Positions 42,856-52,969 are shown, numbered from the stretch's first letter. The stretch: 64,000 nucleotides of DNA from Streptomyces bacillaris (GCF_003268675.1 NZ_CP029378.1:2976001-3040000); one strand, 5' to 3'. Program-made: numbers and translations. The notes: a model not told the origin generated them from the letters alone.

Positions 42856-42945
42856 GCTTCGCCTTTCGAATCGGCTACCTTGATCGGCTCCTTGCGATCC
42901 CCTGTCCTACCTGCAGACATACGGATGCACCAGAGCCGACGAGTC

Positions 42946-42975
42946 AGTCTACGTCAGCGGACTCCAAAAGACGAA
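42946..42975 (-). promoter_or_regulatory. Probable promoter for infA operon
   Basis: On the minus strand, TAGACT (42951-42946) is a good -10. The -35 region 18 bp upstream reads TTCGTC (42975-42970) and is weak; a TTGACG a few bases further (42983-42978) is too far for a normal spacer. The 234-bp map-infA gap is rich in GGGGTCTC direct repeats and short inverted repeats (about 43015-43085), which may terminate map transcription. Confidence 0.45.
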
Positions 42976-43089
42976 TCCGTCAAGTTTGCCCACTGCGGGC
43001 GATCCTTAGACCTGCCGGAGGGGGTCTCATCACCCGATGGGGTCTCCCCTGGTCCTCTAGACCTTGGGGAAGGGTCCGGAGGGGTCGTA

Positions 43090-43926
43090 TCACCCCAGCG
43101 GGTCCGGCGCCGCCTCGATGCCGTACTCCGCGAGCTTCGCCCTGCCGCAGTCCGGGGCGGTCAGGACCAGCGGACCCTGTTCGGTCAGGGCGATGGAGTG
43201 CTCCCAGTGCGAGGACCAGGTGCCGTCCGTCGTGATGACCGTCCAGTCGTCGGCGAGGGTCTCCGTACGGGCCGTGCCGAGCGAGACCATCGGCTCGATC
43301 GCCAGGCAGACGCCCGGGACCAGCTTGATGCCCTTGCCGCGCTTGCGGGAGACGTAGTTCAGCAGGTGCGGGTCCATGTGCATCTCGGAGCCGATGCCGT
43401 GGCCGCCGAAGTCCTCGATGATCCCGTACTTGCCGGTGGCCGGGCGGGGCTGGCGGCGGATGAAGGTCTCGATGGCCCGGGAGATGTCGACGAGCCGGTT
43501 GTTCACCTTCATCGCGGCGATCCCGGCCCACATCGACTCCTCGGTCACCCGGGACAGCTCGACCAGCTCCGGAGCGTGACCCGTGCCCACGAAGGCCGTG
43601 TACGCGGCGTCGCCGTGCCAGCCGTCCACGATGGCGCCGGCGTCGATCGAGATGATGTCGCCGTCCTTGAGGACCGTCTTCTCGTCCGGGATGCCATGGA
43701 CGACGACCTCGTTGACCGAGGTGCAGATGGTCGCGGGGAACCCGCCGTAACCGAGGAAGTTCGACTTCGCCCCGTGGTCGGCGATCACCTTCCGGGCGAC
43801 CTGGTCCAGGTCCTTGGTGGTGGCGCCGGGCACGGCGGCCTCCCGGGTGGCCGCGTGAATGGCAGCGACCACCAGCCCCGCCTCGCGCATCTTCGCGATC
43901 TGCTCGGGGGTCTTGATCTGCACCAT
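43090..43926 (-). CDS. map: Type I methionine aminopeptidase
   Basis: 278 aa from ATG at 43926 (MVQIKTPEQIAKMREAGLVV); the frame is open to 44001 but the RBS AGAGG and homology favour this start. It removes the initiator methionine. Metal ligands lie in DIISIDAGAIVDGWHGDAAY (two Asp), GHGIGSEMHMDPHLLNY (His), VCLAIEPMVSLG (Glu) and the late EHSIALTEQGPLVLT (Glu). A pita-bread fold is expected. Streptomyces also encode other Map paralogues; this is the one in the secY-adk-map unit, 138 bp after adk. Confidence 0.96.
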   Translation of the reverse strand: MVQIKTPEQIAKMREAGLVVAAIHAATREAAVPGATTKDLDQVARKVIADHGAKSNFLGYGGFPATICTSVNEVVVHGIPDEKTVLKDGDIISIDAGAIVDGWHGDAAYTAFVGTGHAPELVELSRVTEESMWAGIAAMKVNNRLVDISRAIETFIRRQPRPATGKYGIIEDFGGHGIGSEMHMDPHLLNYVSRKRGKGIKLVPGVCLAIEPMVSLGTARTETLADDWTVITTDGTWSSHWEHSIALTEQGPLVLTAPDCGRAKLAEYGIEAAPDPLG

Positions 43927-44064
43927 TGCTCGGCGCCTCTCTGCATCGACGGTGACGGGGGTACGGGCGGACTGCGGCCGTACCCAACGATACGGGCGCA
44001 AACAGTCGGCCGCGGCGCCCTGGGGCGCCGCGGCCGGCTGTACAGCGGTGGTACGGGGTGGGGC

Positions 44065-44721
44065 TCAGCCCTCGTCGGACTTGAGCGCCTCCATCGCGCG
44101 GGCGGTCACCTCGGTGACCTTGCCGAGCGCGGAGATGGTCACCACCAGGCCCTGGGCCCGGTAGTAGTCGATGATCGGCTCGGTCTGCGTGTGGTAGACC
44201 TCCAGCCGCGTCCGGACCGTCTCCTCGCTGTCGTCGTCCCGCTGGTACAGCTCGCCGCCGCAGGTGTCGCAGACACCCTCGGTCTTCGGCGGGTTGTACG
44301 TCACGTGGAAGACGTGCGCGCTGTCGCTGCGGCAGATGCGGCGACCCGCGATCCGCTTCACGACCTCGTCCTCGGGTACTTCGAGATCGAGGACCGCGTC
44401 GAGCTTCACGCCCTCGTCCTTGAGCATCACGTCAAGGGCTTCGGCCTGGCCCACGTTCCGCGGGAAGCCGTCCAGCAGGAAGCCGTTCACGGCGTCCGGC
44501 TGGGACATGCGGTCCTTGGCCATTCCGATGGTGACCTCGTCCGGCACCAGCTGGCCTGCGTCCATGTAGGCGCGGGCCTGCTTGCCAAGGTCCGTGCCCT
44601 GGCTGATGTTGGCGCGGAAGAGGTCGCCCGTGGAGATGTGCGGAATCGAGAGGTTCTTGGCAAGGTACGCAGCCTGCGTTCCCTTGCCGGCACCCGGAGG
44701 CCCGACGAGGACGATTCGCAT
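44065..44721 (-). CDS. adk: Adenylate kinase
   Basis: 218 aa. The ATG at 44721 shares its A with the secY stop (TGATG), so translation is coupled. P-loop [10 protein letters not shown] (7-16); NMP-binding region [29 protein letters not shown]; a long-form LID (about 125-165) that begins [14 protein letters not shown] and has CDTC at its far side. The LID has C-x2-D and C-x2-C instead of four Cys, which may still bind zinc. It balances AMP, ADP and ATP. The secY-adk-map order is common in actinobacteria. Confidence 0.97.
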   Translation of the reverse strand: MRIVLVGPPGAGKGTQAAYLAKNLSIPHISTGDLFRANISQGTDLGKQARAYMDAGQLVPDEVTIGMAKDRMSQPDAVNGFLLDGFPRNVGQAEALDVMLKDEGVKLDAVLDLEVPEDEVVKRIAGRRICRSDSAHVFHVTYNPPKTEGVCDTCGGELYQRDDDSEETVRTRLEVYHTQTEPIIDYYRAQGLVVTISALGKVTEVTARAMEALKSDEG

Positions 44722-46034
44722 CAGCGGAGGAACCCTTCGTAATTGCGCTGCTGGAGCTGACTCTCGATCTGCTTCACGGTTTCCAGACCCACACCCACGA
44801 TGATGAGGATGCTCGTCCCGCCGAACGGGAAGTTCTGGTTCGCACCGCCGAAGCCTGCCAACGCCATCGTCGGCACCAGAGCGATCAGGCCCAGGTACAG
44901 CGAGCCCGGCCAAGTGATCCTGTTGAGCACGTAGCTCAGGTACTCGGCAGTAGGTCGACCTGCCCGGATGCCCGGGATGAAGCCACCATACTTCTTCATG
45001 TTGTCGGCGACTTCGTCGGGGTTGAACGAAATGGCCACGTAGAAGAAGGCGAAGAACACGATGAGTACGAAGTACACCGCGATGTAGTACGGGTGGTCAC
45101 CCGTCACGAAGTGGTCCTGGATCCAGGTCGCCCAGCCCGCGGTGGAGTTGGAGAACTGGACGATCAGCGACGGGATGAAGAGCAGCGAGGAGGCGAAGAT
45201 GACGGGAATCACACCCGCCTGGTTCACCTTCAGCGGGATGTACGTCGACGTACCGCCGTAGGAACGGCGCCCGATCATGCGCTTCGCGTACTGCACGGGG
45301 ATGCGGCGCTGGGCCTGCTCGACGAAGACGACGAGGGCCACCATGACGAAGCCGATGAGGATGACCGTGCCGAACTCGATCCAGCCGTCGGCCAGCTTGC
45401 CGCTCTCCTTGATGGCCCAGAGGGCGCCGGGGAAGGTGGCGGCGATCGAGATGAACATGAGGATCGACATGCCGTTGCCGATGCCCTTGTCGGTGATGAG
45501 CTCACCGAGCCACATGACGCAGGCCGTACCCGCGGTCATCGTGATGACCATGACCAGCGTCGTGAAGATGGACTTGTCGGCGACGATCTGATCGCCCACC
45601 GAGCAGTTCTGGAACAGCGCGCCGCTGCGCGCCGTGGCGACGAGGCCGGTGCCCTGGAGGACGGCCAGCGCGACCGTCAGATAACGCGTGTACTGCGTGA
45701 TCTTGGCCGTGCCGGACTGCCCCTCCTTCTTGAGGGCTTCCAGACGGGGGATCACCACGGTCAGCAGCTGGAGAATGATGCTGGCCGTGATGTACGGCAT
45801 GATGCCGAGCGCGAAGATGGTGATCTGCAACAGGGCGCCACCGCTGAACATCTGCATCAGACCGAGCAGGCCACCCGAATCGGCCTGGTCGATGCACTGC
45901 TGGACCTTCGCGTAGTCGACGCCGGGCGCCGGGACGTGGGCCCCGAGCCGGTAGATCACGATGATGCCGAGCGTGAAGAGCAGCTTCTTGCGCAGGTCGG
46001 GCGTCTTGAACGCTCGGGCGAACGCGGTGAACAC
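44721..46034 (-). CDS. secY: Protein translocase subunit SecY
   Basis: 437 aa from a GTG with a perfect AGGAGG upstream. Ten membrane helices are expected; the sequence shows [53 protein letters not shown] (signature region), [20 protein letters not shown] and the basic loop [20 protein letters not shown] that faces the ribosome and SecA. It is the channel of the Sec system. A U-tract terminator after rplO and a 391-bp gap imply an own promoter for secY-adk-map. Confidence 0.98.
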   Translation of the reverse strand: MFTAFARAFKTPDLRKKLLFTLGIIVIYRLGAHVPAPGVDYAKVQQCIDQADSGGLLGLMQMFSGGALLQITIFALGIMPYITASIILQLLTVVIPRLEALKKEGQSGTAKITQYTRYLTVALAVLQGTGLVATARSGALFQNCSVGDQIVADKSIFTTLVMVITMTAGTACVMWLGELITDKGIGNGMSILMFISIAATFPGALWAIKESGKLADGWIEFGTVILIGFVMVALVVFVEQAQRRIPVQYAKRMIGRRSYGGTSTYIPLKVNQAGVIPVIFASSLLFIPSLIVQFSNSTAGWATWIQDHFVTGDHPYYIAVYFVLIVFFAFFYVAISFNPDEVADNMKKYGGFIPGIRAGRPTAEYLSYVLNRITWPGSLYLGLIALVPTMALAGFGGANQNFPFGGTSILIIVGVGLETVKQIESQLQQRNYEGFLR

Positions 46035-46364
46035 GGTGCCTCCTGCGACCCCCGCGCTATGCGTCAGAGGCGACGGGTCTGGATGGGACTGGATGGGATC
46101 GGATACAAGGCAGCCCTACATCGTAAGGAGGCCACAAAAGATTAACGGCGCTACCCTACCCGGCCCGGGACTGAGCAGGAAACACGCACTGCACCCCGGT
46201 GCACCGCCCGTCCCCCGGCCCAGGCCGTGAAAGACCGGCCAAGCCACACCATTTGGGACGTGAACGCCCCTCCGCTCCCCCACCGCCGGTGCGGTGGACA
46301 CCCGTTCAACCTTTCCCGAGCCTTTACGGTTCCCGTACATCGCCCCGAAATGGTTCCGGGCACG
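46035..46364. other. Upstream region of secY
   Basis: 330 bp between the rplO terminator and the secY start, on the minus strand. AT-richer patches lie at 46100-46150, with TAGGGT and TAGGGC hexamers that may be -10 elements about 90 and 60 bp before the GTG. No convincing -35 goes with them. No open frame in this stretch looks like a gene. Confidence 0.45.
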
Positions 46365-46406
46365 AAAAAACCTGGCCGGCCACCTCCGAAGAGGCAGCCG
46401 GCCAGG
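46365..46406 (-). terminator. Intrinsic terminator with U-tract after rplO
   Basis: On the minus strand, CCTGGCCGGC and GCCGGCCAGG form a 10-bp stem with a 16-nt loop, followed directly by TTTTTT (46370-46365). It begins 20 bp past the rplO stop. This is a canonical rho-independent terminator, rare in such a GC-rich genome, and marks the end of the spc unit. Confidence 0.92.
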
Positions 46407-46425
46407 CTCAGTTCTGTCCCGTGGC

Positions 46426-46881
46426 TCAGACGAGCTCGGTGACCGTACCGCCGGCGGCGGTGATCTTCTCCTTGGCGGAGCCGGAGACGGCGTCGACCGA
46501 AACCTGCAGCGCTACGGAGATCTCGCCCTGTCCGAGGACCTTGACGAGGTGGTTGTTGCGCACGGCACCCTTGGCGACCAGGTCGGCCACCGTGACCTCT
46601 CCACCCTCGGGGTAGAGCGTCGCGAGCTTGTCCAGGTTCACGACCTGGTACTCCGTGCGGAACGGGTTCTTGAAGCCCTTGAGCTTCGGGAGACGCATGT
46701 GGAGGGGCATCTGGCCACCCTCGAAGCGCTCCGGAACCTGGTAACGGGCCTTCGTACCCTTGGTACCACGGCCTGCGGTCTTACCCTTGGACGCCTCACC
46801 ACGACCCACACGGGTCTTGGCGGTCTTGGCGCCCGGGGCAGGCCGGAGGTTGTGGGCCTTCAGCGGGCTGTTCTCCGCCAT
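46426..46881 (-). CDS. rplO: 50S ribosomal protein L15
   Basis: 151 aa from the ATG at 46881, one base after the rpmD stop (TGACATG). [40 protein letters not shown] and [20 protein letters not shown] are the conserved RNA-binding N-terminal half; the C-terminal part ends [14 protein letters not shown]15 is needed for late large-subunit assembly. Last gene of the spc unit. Confidence 0.97.
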   Translation of the reverse strand: MAENSPLKAHNLRPAPGAKTAKTRVGRGEASKGKTAGRGTKGTKARYQVPERFEGGQMPLHMRLPKLKGFKNPFRTEYQVVNLDKLATLYPEGGEVTVADLVAKGAVRNNHLVKVLGQGEISVALQVSVDAVSGSAKEKITAAGGTVTELV

Positions 46882-46882
46882 G

Positions 46883-47065
46883 TCAGTCAACCTCCTCAAC
46901 CGTCACGAGGTGGCGGACGGTGTGCACCATGCCGCGGAACTCGGGGCGGTCCTCCTTGACAACCGAGTCGTTCAGGCGCTTGAGCCCGAGCGAACGCAGG
47001 GTGTCGCGGTGGTTCTGCTTGCTGCCGATGTACGACTTCGTCTGCGTGATCTTGAGGCGAGCCAT
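46883..47065 (-). CDS. rpmD: 50S ribosomal protein L30
   Basis: 60 aa, [20 protein letters not shown] at the start and [20 protein letters not shown] in the middle. Its ATG overlaps the rpsE stop as TAATG and its stop lies one base before rplO, so rpsE-rpmD-rplO are tightly coupled. L30 is a small 23S rRNA-binding protein absent from some bacteria. Typical length. Confidence 0.97.
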   Translation of the reverse strand: MARLKITQTKSYIGSKQNHRDTLRSLGLKRLNDSVVKEDRPEFRGMVHTVRHLVTVEEVD

Positions 47066-47670
47066 TACGCACCCGCTCCCGCACGCGCACGGAGCAGAGC
47101 CGCGGGGGCGACGTCCTCGAGGGGCAGACCGCGGCGGGCCGCGATCTCCTCGGGACGCTGCAGGCCCTTGAGGGCCTCCACGGTCGCGTGCACGATGTTG
47201 ATCGCGTTGGACGAGCCAAGCGACTTCGACAGGATGTCGTGAACGCCGGCGCACTCGAGCACGGCACGCACCGGGCCACCGGCGATAACACCGGTACCGG
47301 GGGAAGCCGGCTTGAGCAGGACGACGCCCGCAGCCTTCTCGCCCGTGATCGGGTGAGGGATGGTGCCCTGGATGCGCGGGACCTTGAAGAAGTTCTTCTT
47401 GGCCTCTTCGACACCCTTGGCGATGGCCGCGGGAACTTCCTTGGCCTTGCCGTATCCGACACCGACGGTGCCGTCACCATCGCCCACCACGACCAGCGCG
47501 GTGAAGCTGAAGCGACGACCACCCTTCACAACCTTGGCGACGCGGTTGATCGCGACGACGCGCTCGACGTACGCGGTCTTCTCGGCGGCGCTGGCGCCAC
47601 CGTCACGGCCCTTCCGGTCCCGCCGCTCGCCGCCACCGGCACCGCTTCCGCGGCGCTGGGGTCCAGCCAT
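47065..47670 (-). CDS. rpsE: 30S ribosomal protein S5
   Basis: 201 aa. A Gly/Arg-rich N-terminal extension ([20 protein letters not shown]) precedes the core: [60 protein letters not shown]. An Ala-rich tail ends RARAGAGA. S5 contributes to translational fidelity and mRNA helicase activity of the ribosome. 47 bp separate it from rplR upstream. Confidence 0.98.
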   Translation of the reverse strand: MAGPQRRGSGAGGGERRDRKGRDGGASAAEKTAYVERVVAINRVAKVVKGGRRFSFTALVVVGDGDGTVGVGYGKAKEVPAAIAKGVEEAKKNFFKVPRIQGTIPHPITGEKAAGVVLLKPASPGTGVIAGGPVRAVLECAGVHDILSKSLGSSNAINIVHATVEALKGLQRPEEIAARRGLPLEDVAPAALLRARAGAGA

Positions 47671-47717
47671 TGGATTTACCTCTCTCTGTTACGTCCGCTG
47701 TGCGTAGGAACCGGGGC

Positions 47718-48101
47718 TTAGAACTTCAGCCCGGCTTCACGGGCGGCGTCAGCCAGAGCGGCAATCCGCCCGGCGTACTGGTTACCACCGCGGTCAAACA
47801 CGACGGCCTCGACGCCTGCGGCCTTGGCGCGCTCGGCGACCAGGGCGCCGACCTGCTTGGCCTGGGCGCTCTTGTCACCCTCGCCACCACGGATCGAGGT
47901 GTCCAGGGTCGACGCCGACGCGAGCGTGTGGCCCGCGATGTCGTCGATGACCTGGGCCACGATGTGGCGGTTGGAACGCGTCACGACCAGACGGGGCCGC
48001 TCCGGCGAACCCGACAGGTGCTTGCGGACGCGGATGTGGCGCCGCTTGCGAGCAGCGCGCTTGTACGCGTCGCCCTTGGCGATCTTCACACCGTATGCCA
48101 T
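47718..48101 (-). CDS. rplR: 50S ribosomal protein L18
   Basis: 127 aa. The basic start [20 protein letters not shown], the segment [20 protein letters not shown] and the end [20 protein letters not shown] identify L18, which binds 5S rRNA with L5 and L25-type proteins. The ATG lies two bases after the rplF stop. Confidence 0.98.
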   Translation of the reverse strand: MAYGVKIAKGDAYKRAARKRRHIRVRKHLSGSPERPRLVVTRSNRHIVAQVIDDIAGHTLASASTLDTSIRGGEGDKSAQAKQVGALVAERAKAAGVEAVVFDRGGNQYAGRIAALADAAREAGLKF

Positions 48102-48103
48102 GG

Positions 48104-48643
48104 CTACTTACCAGCCTTTCCGACCTTGCGGCGGATGACCTCGCCCGCGTACTTGACGCCCTTGGCCTTGTACGGGTCGGGCTTCCGCAGCTTGCGGATG
48201 TTGGCGGCCACTTCGCCGACCTTCTGCTTGTCGATGCCCTCGACGCTGAGCTTCGTGGGCGACTCGACCTTGAAGGTGATGCCTTCCGGCGCCTCGATGA
48301 GGATCGGGTGGCTGTAGCCCAGGGCGAACTCCAGGTTGGAGCCCTTCGCCTGGACGCGGTAACCGACACCGCTGATCTCGAGCGCCTTGGAGTAACCCGC
48401 GGTCACGCCGGTGATCATGTTCGCCACCAGCGTGCGGGACAGGCCGTGGAGGGCCTTGTTCTGACGCTCGTCGTTCGGGCGGGTGACGTTGAGCACGCCG
48501 TCCTCACCCTTGGAGACCTCGATCGGCGCGGCGACGGTGTGCGTGAGGGAACCCTTGGGGCCCTTCACCGCGACCGTACGGCCATCGATGGTGACGTCCA
48601 CACCGGCGGGAACCTGGATGGGGAGCTTGCCGATTCGCGACAT
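48104..48643 (-). CDS. rplF: 50S ribosomal protein L6
   Basis: 179 aa. Two homologous domains: [20 protein letters not shown] with [12 protein letters not shown], and [20 protein letters not shown] with LGYSHPI and the signature [20 protein letters not shown] near the end. L6 lies by the sarcin-ricin loop and affects factor binding; aminoglycoside-related changes occur in this gene elsewhere. 21 bp downstream of rpsH. Confidence 0.98.
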   Translation of the reverse strand: MSRIGKLPIQVPAGVDVTIDGRTVAVKGPKGSLTHTVAAPIEVSKGEDGVLNVTRPNDERQNKALHGLSRTLVANMITGVTAGYSKALEISGVGYRVQAKGSNLEFALGYSHPILIEAPEGITFKVESPTKLSVEGIDKQKVGEVAANIRKLRKPDPYKAKGVKYAGEVIRRKVGKAGK

Positions 48644-48664
48644 GAGCTTTCCTTCCTTTCCCGA

Positions 48665-49063
48665 CTACCAGACGTAGGCGAGGACTTCCCCACCTACGCC
48701 CTTCTTGCCTGCCTGCTGGCCGGTCAGGAGACCGTGGGACGTGGAGATGATCGCCACGCCCAGGCCGCCGAGCACCTTCGGCAGGTTGGTGGACTTTGCG
48801 TACACACGCAGACCCGGCTTCGAGATGCGCTTGATGCCGGCGATCGAGCGCTCGCGGTTCGGGCCGAACTTCAGCTCGAGGACGAGGTTCTTGCCGACCT
48901 CGGCGTCCTCGACCTTCCAGCCGGTGATGAAACCCTCCTGCTTGAGGATCTCCGCGATGTGCGACTTGATCTTGCTGTGCGGCATCGAGACATCGTCGTG
49001 ATATGCCGAGTTCGCGTTACGCAGACGCGTGAGCATGTCTGCGATGGGATCAGTCATGGTCAT
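48665..49063 (-). CDS. rpsH: 30S ribosomal protein S8
   Basis: 132 aa: [60 protein letters not shown] and the conserved [21 protein letters not shown]8 is a primary 16S rRNA binder and, in enterobacteria, represses its own operon. A 223-bp gap upstream (to rpsN) is the widest within the spc unit. Confidence 0.98.
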   Translation of the reverse strand: MTMTDPIADMLTRLRNANSAYHDDVSMPHSKIKSHIAEILKQEGFITGWKVEDAEVGKNLVLELKFGPNRERSIAGIKRISKPGLRVYAKSTNLPKVLGGLGVAIISTSHGLLTGQQAGKKGVGGEVLAYVW

Positions 49064-49286
49064 GAGTTGGCCTTCGGCCTCTCTCGCCGGGGTTTCCTGT
49101 ATGCGCCATCCCTCTCCCCACTCAGTGGCGGGACGGGTGCGGCGCGGGGACCTACGGCGTAGTAAGTCGGTCGTGGGCGGCAGGCGCCCAACCCTTCAAG
49201 CCTACGGCATGAAAGGAGGGGCTCCTGCCGACCAGATGCTTACCGAGAGTCTCCGGAACTTCCCTTCGCCCTAGGGCGGAGGAGAG
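49064..49286. other. 223-bp gap inside the spc unit between rpsN and rpsH
   Basis: No gene is visible. The strand carries AAAGGAGG-like and pyrimidine runs but no clear promoter. It is an order of magnitude wider than neighbouring gaps, so it may contain an internal regulatory or processing site; no strong hairpin stands out. Confidence 0.5.
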
Positions 49287-49472
49287 TTACCAGGAGCTCT
49301 TGGTCACGCCCGGCAGCTCGCCACGGTGAGCCATCTCACGAAGGCACACGCGGCACAGGCCGAACTTGCGGTAGACGGAGTGGGGCCGGCCGCAGCGCTG
49401 GCAGCGGGTGTACCCGCGGACGCCGAACTTCGGCTTACGGGCGGCCTTAGCGATCAGAGCCTTCTTCGCCAC
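49287..49472 (-). CDS. rpsN: 30S ribosomal protein S14, zinc-binding (type Z)
   Basis: 61 aa, the short form: [20 protein letters not shown], then [20 protein letters not shown] and [20 protein letters not shown]. The C-x2-C ... C-x2-C set binds zinc. Streptomyces also have a long zinc-free paralogue elsewhere that is derepressed when zinc is scarce; the one here is the housekeeping copy of the spc unit. Two bases after rplE. Confidence 0.97.
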   Translation of the reverse strand: MAKKALIAKAARKPKFGVRGYTRCQRCGRPHSVYRKFGLCRVCLREMAHRGELPGVTKSSW

Positions 49473-49474
49473 GG

Positions 49475-50032
49475 TCAGTTCTCCTTGAACGGGAAGCCGA
49501 GGTGACGAAGCAGGGCACGACCCTCGTCGTCGTTGGTCGCCGTGGTGACCACGGTGATGTCCATGCCCCGGACCCGGTCGATCTTGTCCTGGTCGATCTC
49601 GTGGAACATGACCTGCTCCGTGAGACCGAAGGTGTAGTTGCCACGGCCGTCGAACTGCTTCGGCGACAGGCCACGGAAGTCACGGATACGCGGCAGCGCG
49701 AGCGACAGCGTACGGTCCAGGAACTCCCACATCCGGTCACCGCGGAGGGTGACGTGGCAGCCGATCGGCTGGCCCTCGCGCAGCTTGAACTGCGCGATGG
49801 ACTTGCGGGCCTTGGTGACGGCCGGCTTCTGGCCGGTGATCGTGGTGAGGTCCTTGACGGCACCGTCGATCAGCTTGGAGTCGCGGGCGGCGTCGCCCAC
49901 ACCCATGTTGACCACGATCTTGACCAGACCGGGAACCTGCATGACGTTCTCGTACGAGAACTCCTCACGCAGCTTGCCGACGATTTCCTCGCGGTAGCGC
50001 GTCTTGAGACGCGGCGCAGTGGTGGCAGTCAT
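49475..50032 (-). CDS. rplE: 50S ribosomal protein L5
   Basis: 185 aa. [40 protein letters not shown] (signature), [20 protein letters not shown] and [20 protein letters not shown] identify L5, which binds 5S rRNA and contacts P-site tRNA. Its ATG shares the A of the rplX stop (TGATG), so the pair is translationally coupled. Confidence 0.98.
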   Translation of the reverse strand: MTATTAPRLKTRYREEIVGKLREEFSYENVMQVPGLVKIVVNMGVGDAARDSKLIDGAVKDLTTITGQKPAVTKARKSIAQFKLREGQPIGCHVTLRGDRMWEFLDRTLSLALPRIRDFRGLSPKQFDGRGNYTFGLTEQVMFHEIDQDKIDRVRGMDITVVTTATNDDEGRALLRHLGFPFKEN

Positions 50033-50355
50033 CAGATGTCCTCACCGGTCCGCTTGGCAACGCGGATCTTGTTGCCCTCGTCGTCGAAGCGGTAGCCGAC
50101 GCGGGTGACGACCTTGTTGCCGTCCTTCTCCACGACCAGCTGAACGTTGCTGACGTGGATCGGAGCCTCGGTGGTCACGATGCCACCGGTCTGCGAACCG
50201 CGAGCCGTCTGACCGGCCTTGGTGTGCTTCTTGACCCGGTTGACACCCTCGACGAGGACGCGGTCCTGAGCGGGGTAGGCCACGATGACCTTGCCCTGCT
50301 TGCCCTTGTCCTTACCGGTGATGACCTGGACCAGGTCGCCCTTCTTGATCTTCAT
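50032..50355 (-). CDS. rplX: 50S ribosomal protein L24
   Basis: 107 aa. A KOW motif lies at the start ([40 protein letters not shown]), then [20 protein letters not shown] and [21 protein letters not shown]24 starts large-subunit assembly by binding the 5' domain of 23S rRNA. Two bases after the rplN stop; overlaps rplE. Confidence 0.98.
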   Translation of the reverse strand: MKIKKGDLVQVITGKDKGKQGKVIVAYPAQDRVLVEGVNRVKKHTKAGQTARGSQTGGIVTTEAPIHVSNVQLVVEKDGNKVVTRVGYRFDDEGNKIRVAKRTGEDI

Positions 50356-50357
50356 GC

Positions 50358-50726
50358 TTACAGCACCTCCGGCGCGAGCGAGATGATCTTCATGAACTTC
50401 TTCTCGCGCAGCTCCCGGCCCACGGGGCCGAAGATGCGGGTGCCGCGGGGGTCGCCGTCGTTCTTCAGAATGACGGCGGCGTTCTCGTCGAAGCGGATGT
50501 ACGAGCCATCCGGGCGACGACGCTCCTTGACGGTGCGAACGATGACGGCCTTGACGACGTCACCCTTCTTCACGTTGCCACCGGGGATCGCGTCCTTGAC
50601 GGTGGCGACGATGACGTCACCGATACCCGCGTAGCGGCGACCCGAGCCACCGAGAACACGAATGGTGAGAATTTCCTTCGCACCCGTGTTGTCGGCGACG
50701 CGCAGTCGCGACTCCTGCTGGATCAC
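50358..50726 (-). CDS. rplN: 50S ribosomal protein L14
   Basis: 122 aa from a GTG behind [71 protein letters not shown] and [21 protein letters not shown]14 sits under the GTPase centre and forms a subunit bridge. It is the first gene of the spc unit; two hairpins lie between it and rpsQ, so it probably has its own promoter or receives attenuated readthrough. Confidence 0.98.
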   Translation of the reverse strand: MIQQESRLRVADNTGAKEILTIRVLGGSGRRYAGIGDVIVATVKDAIPGGNVKKGDVVKAVIVRTVKERRRPDGSYIRFDENAAVILKNDGDPRGTRIFGPVGRELREKKFMKIISLAPEVL

Positions 50727-50759
50727 GTCTATCTCCTGATCGTCTGCCGGTTCCCGGCG

Positions 50760-50832
50760 GGGAGCCGCGTAAGTGACCTACGCGGCTCCCTCACCGAGCC
50801 TGGCGGAACTGACCTGAGGGAAACCCCTCAGG
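50760..50832 (-). terminator. Tandem hairpins between S10 and spc units
   Basis: Reading the minus strand, CCTGAGGG-GTTT-CCCTCAGG (50832-50813) begins 3 bp past the rpsQ stop. It is followed by GGGAGCCGCGTA-GGTCACT-TACGCGGCTCCC (50790-50760), a perfect 12-bp stem. Together they are a likely terminator or attenuator separating rpsQ from rplN. Confidence 0.85.
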
Positions 50833-50834
50833 AA

Positions 50835-51143
50835 TTACTTGGCCTTCTCGAGGATCTCGACGATGCGCCAGCGCTTCGAGGCGGACAGCGGACGCGTCTC
50901 CATGATGAGGACGCGGTCGCCGACGCCGGCGGAGTTCTGCTCGTCGTGAGCCTTGAGCTTGTTCGTACGGCGGATGACCTTGCCGTACAGCGCGTGCTTG
51001 ACGCGGTCCTCGACAGCGACGACGACGGTCTTGTCCATCTTGTCGCTGACGACCAGACCCTCACGGGTCTTGCGGAAACCGCGCTCGCCCGCGGCGGAGC
51101 CGCTCTTGCTGTCAGTCGTCTCAGTCACAGTCTTCTCGCTCAT
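50835..51143 (-). CDS. rpsQ: 30S ribosomal protein S17
   Basis: 102 aa. An N-terminal extension ([20 protein letters not shown]) precedes the OB-fold core [40 protein letters not shown] and [20 protein letters not shown]. Its ATG overlaps the rpmC stop (TGATG). S17 is an early 16S rRNA binder. Last gene of the S10 unit. Confidence 0.98.
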   Translation of the reverse strand: MSEKTVTETTDSKSGSAAGERGFRKTREGLVVSDKMDKTVVVAVEDRVKHALYGKVIRRTNKLKAHDEQNSAGVGDRVLIMETRPLSASKRWRIVEILEKAK

Positions 51144-51367
51144 CAGGCGCTCTCCACCGTCTCGATGCCCAGCTCGCGCTCACGCATCAGGGTGTAGATC
51201 CGGGCGATGTCCTTACGGACGGACTTGAGCCGGCCGTGGTTCTCGAGCTGGCCCGTCGCCGCCTGGAAGCGGAGGTTGAACAGCTCTTCCTTGGCTTCGC
51301 GGAGCTTGTTGAGCAGCTCCTCGTCGCCCAGCTCGCGCAGCTCGGACGCCTTGGTACCGGCCGACAT
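51143..51367 (-). CDS. rpmC: 50S ribosomal protein L29
   Basis: 74 aa from the ATG at 51367, which shares its A with the rplP stop (TGATG); the GTG at 51370 would overlap by four bases and is the alternative. [40 protein letters not shown] and [20 protein letters not shown] form the two-helix protein near the exit tunnel, where signal recognition particle and trigger factor dock. Confidence 0.97.
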   Translation of the reverse strand: MSAGTKASELRELGDEELLNKLREAKEELFNLRFQAATGQLENHGRLKSVRKDIARIYTLMRERELGIETVESA

Positions 51368-51786
51368 CACGACTCACCTGCCTCGCGCCGAACGATCCGG
51401 CACTTCATCGGAAGCTTGTGAGCAGCGCGGGTGAGCGCCTCACGAGCAATCTTCTCGTTCGGGTAGGACAGCTCGAACATCACCCGACCGGGCTTGACGT
51501 TCGCGATCCACCACTCGGGAGAACCCTTACCGGAACCCATGCGGGTCTCGGCCGGCTTCTTCGTCAGGGGACGGTCCGGGTAGATGTTGATCCAGACCTT
51601 GCCGCCACGCTTGATGTGACGGGTCATCGCGATACGAGCGGACTCGATCTGACGGTTCGTCACGTACGCCGGGGTCAGCGCCTGGATGCCGTACTCGCCG
51701 AACGCAACCTGCGTGCCACCCTTGGACATACCGCTGCGCTTCGGGTGGTGCTGCTTGCGGTGCTTGACCCTACGGGGGATCAGCAT
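51367..51786 (-). CDS. rplP: 50S ribosomal protein L16
   Basis: 139 aa: [40 protein letters not shown] (signature), [20 protein letters not shown] and [21 protein letters not shown]16 helps to position A-site tRNA at the peptidyl transferase centre; changes in it confer evernimicin resistance in other bacteria. Five bases after rpsC. Confidence 0.98.
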   Translation of the reverse strand: MLIPRRVKHRKQHHPKRSGMSKGGTQVAFGEYGIQALTPAYVTNRQIESARIAMTRHIKRGGKVWINIYPDRPLTKKPAETRMGSGKGSPEWWIANVKPGRVMFELSYPNEKIAREALTRAAHKLPMKCRIVRREAGES

Positions 51787-51791
51787 TTCGG

Positions 51792-52622
51792 TCAGGCCTC
51801 CGTTCCGGTGCTCTCAGCAGCCGGAGCAGCGGCGGCGTCGGCCTTGGGGGCCTCGGCTGCCGGCGACTGCTGCGGCTTACGGCCGCGACCGCCACGCTCG
51901 CCACCACGGCCACCGCGGCCGGCCGGGCGGTCAGCGCCGCCACGGGCCGGACGGTTGCCGGCGCGGGCCGCGGCGTTCTCGGCGCGAACCTCGGCGATGT
52001 TCTTGACGTCGCCCTTGTAGATCCAGACCTTCACGCCGATGCGGCCGAAGGTCGTCTTGGCCTCGAAGAAGCCGTAGTCGACGTTCGCACGGAGCGTGTG
52101 CAGGGGCACACGGCCCTCGCGGTAGAACTCCGAGCGGGACATCTCGGCGCCGCCGAGGCGACCGCCGCACTGGATCTTGATGCCCTTGGCGCCGGCCTTC
52201 ATCGAGGACTGCATGCTCTTGCGCATGGCCCGACGGAAGGAGACGCGGGAGGAGAGCTGCTCGGCGACGGCCTGGGCCACCAGCTGAGCGTCCACCTCGG
52301 GGTTCTTGACCTCGAGGATGTTCAGCTGGACCTGCTTGCCGGTCAGCTTCTCCAGCTCGCCACGGATGCGGTCGGCCTCGGCGCCACGGCGGCCGATGAC
52401 GATGCCCGGGCGGGCGGTGTGGATGTCAACGCGGACGCGGTCGCGGGTGCGCTCGATCTCGACCTTCGAGATGCCGGCCCGCTCCATGCCCTTCGTCATC
52501 ATGCGACGAATGGCGACGTCTTCCTTGACGTAGTCCTTGTACAGCTTGTCGGCGTACCAACGGGACTTGAAGTCCGTGGTGATGCCGAGCCGGAACCCGT
52601 GCGGGTTTACCTTCTGGCCCAT
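51792..52622 (-). CDS. rpsC: 30S ribosomal protein S3
   Basis: 276 aa. [20 protein letters not shown], the KH domain ([20 protein letters not shown]) and the C-terminal [35 protein letters not shown] identify S3, part of the mRNA entry tunnel. A tail of about 55 residues rich in Arg/Gly then Ala/Pro ([38 protein letters not shown]) is longer than in E. coli but usual in actinobacteria. The ATG overlaps the rplV stop (TAATG). Confidence 0.98.
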   Translation of the reverse strand: MGQKVNPHGFRLGITTDFKSRWYADKLYKDYVKEDVAIRRMMTKGMERAGISKVEIERTRDRVRVDIHTARPGIVIGRRGAEADRIRGELEKLTGKQVQLNILEVKNPEVDAQLVAQAVAEQLSSRVSFRRAMRKSMQSSMKAGAKGIKIQCGGRLGGAEMSRSEFYREGRVPLHTLRANVDYGFFEAKTTFGRIGVKVWIYKGDVKNIAEVRAENAAARAGNRPARGGADRPAGRGGRGGERGGRGRKPQQSPAAEAPKADAAAAPAAESTGTEA

Positions 52623-52969
52623 TACCGGGTTCCTTCCTTGCTGCTGACGACCACGGTGATGTGGCTGGTCCGCTTACGGATCCGGTAGGCACGGCCCTGA
52701 GCACGCGGACGGAACCGCTTCAGGGTCGGGCCCTCGTCCACGTACGCCTCGCTGATGACCAGCGTGGAGGCGTCGGTGTGGTCGTAGTTGTGTGCGGCGT
52801 TGGCGATGGCGCTGTCCAGCACCTTGCCAACCGGCACGCTCGCGGCCTGCGGGGCGAAACGCAGGACCGCCTGAGCCTCCGTGGCATCCATGCCACGGAT
52901 GAGGTCCACCACGCGGCGGGCCTTCATGGGCGTGACGCGGATGTACCGCGCCTGGGCCCTGGCTTCCAT
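52622..52969 (-). CDS. rplV: 50S ribosomal protein L22
   Basis: 115 aa from the ATG at 52969, which has GAAGGGACAACC upstream; the frame extends to 53005 without a comparable [43 protein letters not shown] and [20 protein letters not shown] are L22 signatures; the last part is the loop lining the exit tunnel, where macrolide-resistance changes occur in other bacteria. 43 bp after rpsS. Confidence 0.97.
   Translation of the reverse strand: MEARAQARYIRVTPMKARRVVDLIRGMDATEAQAVLRFAPQAASVPVGKVLDSAIANAAHNYDHTDASTLVISEAYVDEGPTLKRFRPRAQGRAYRIRKRTSHITVVVSSKEGTR

Noticed and set aside
42478..44742. 754-codon plus-strand frame across rpmJ, infA, map and adk
   Set aside because: Crosses four clear minus-strand genes and the sequence is not protein-like.
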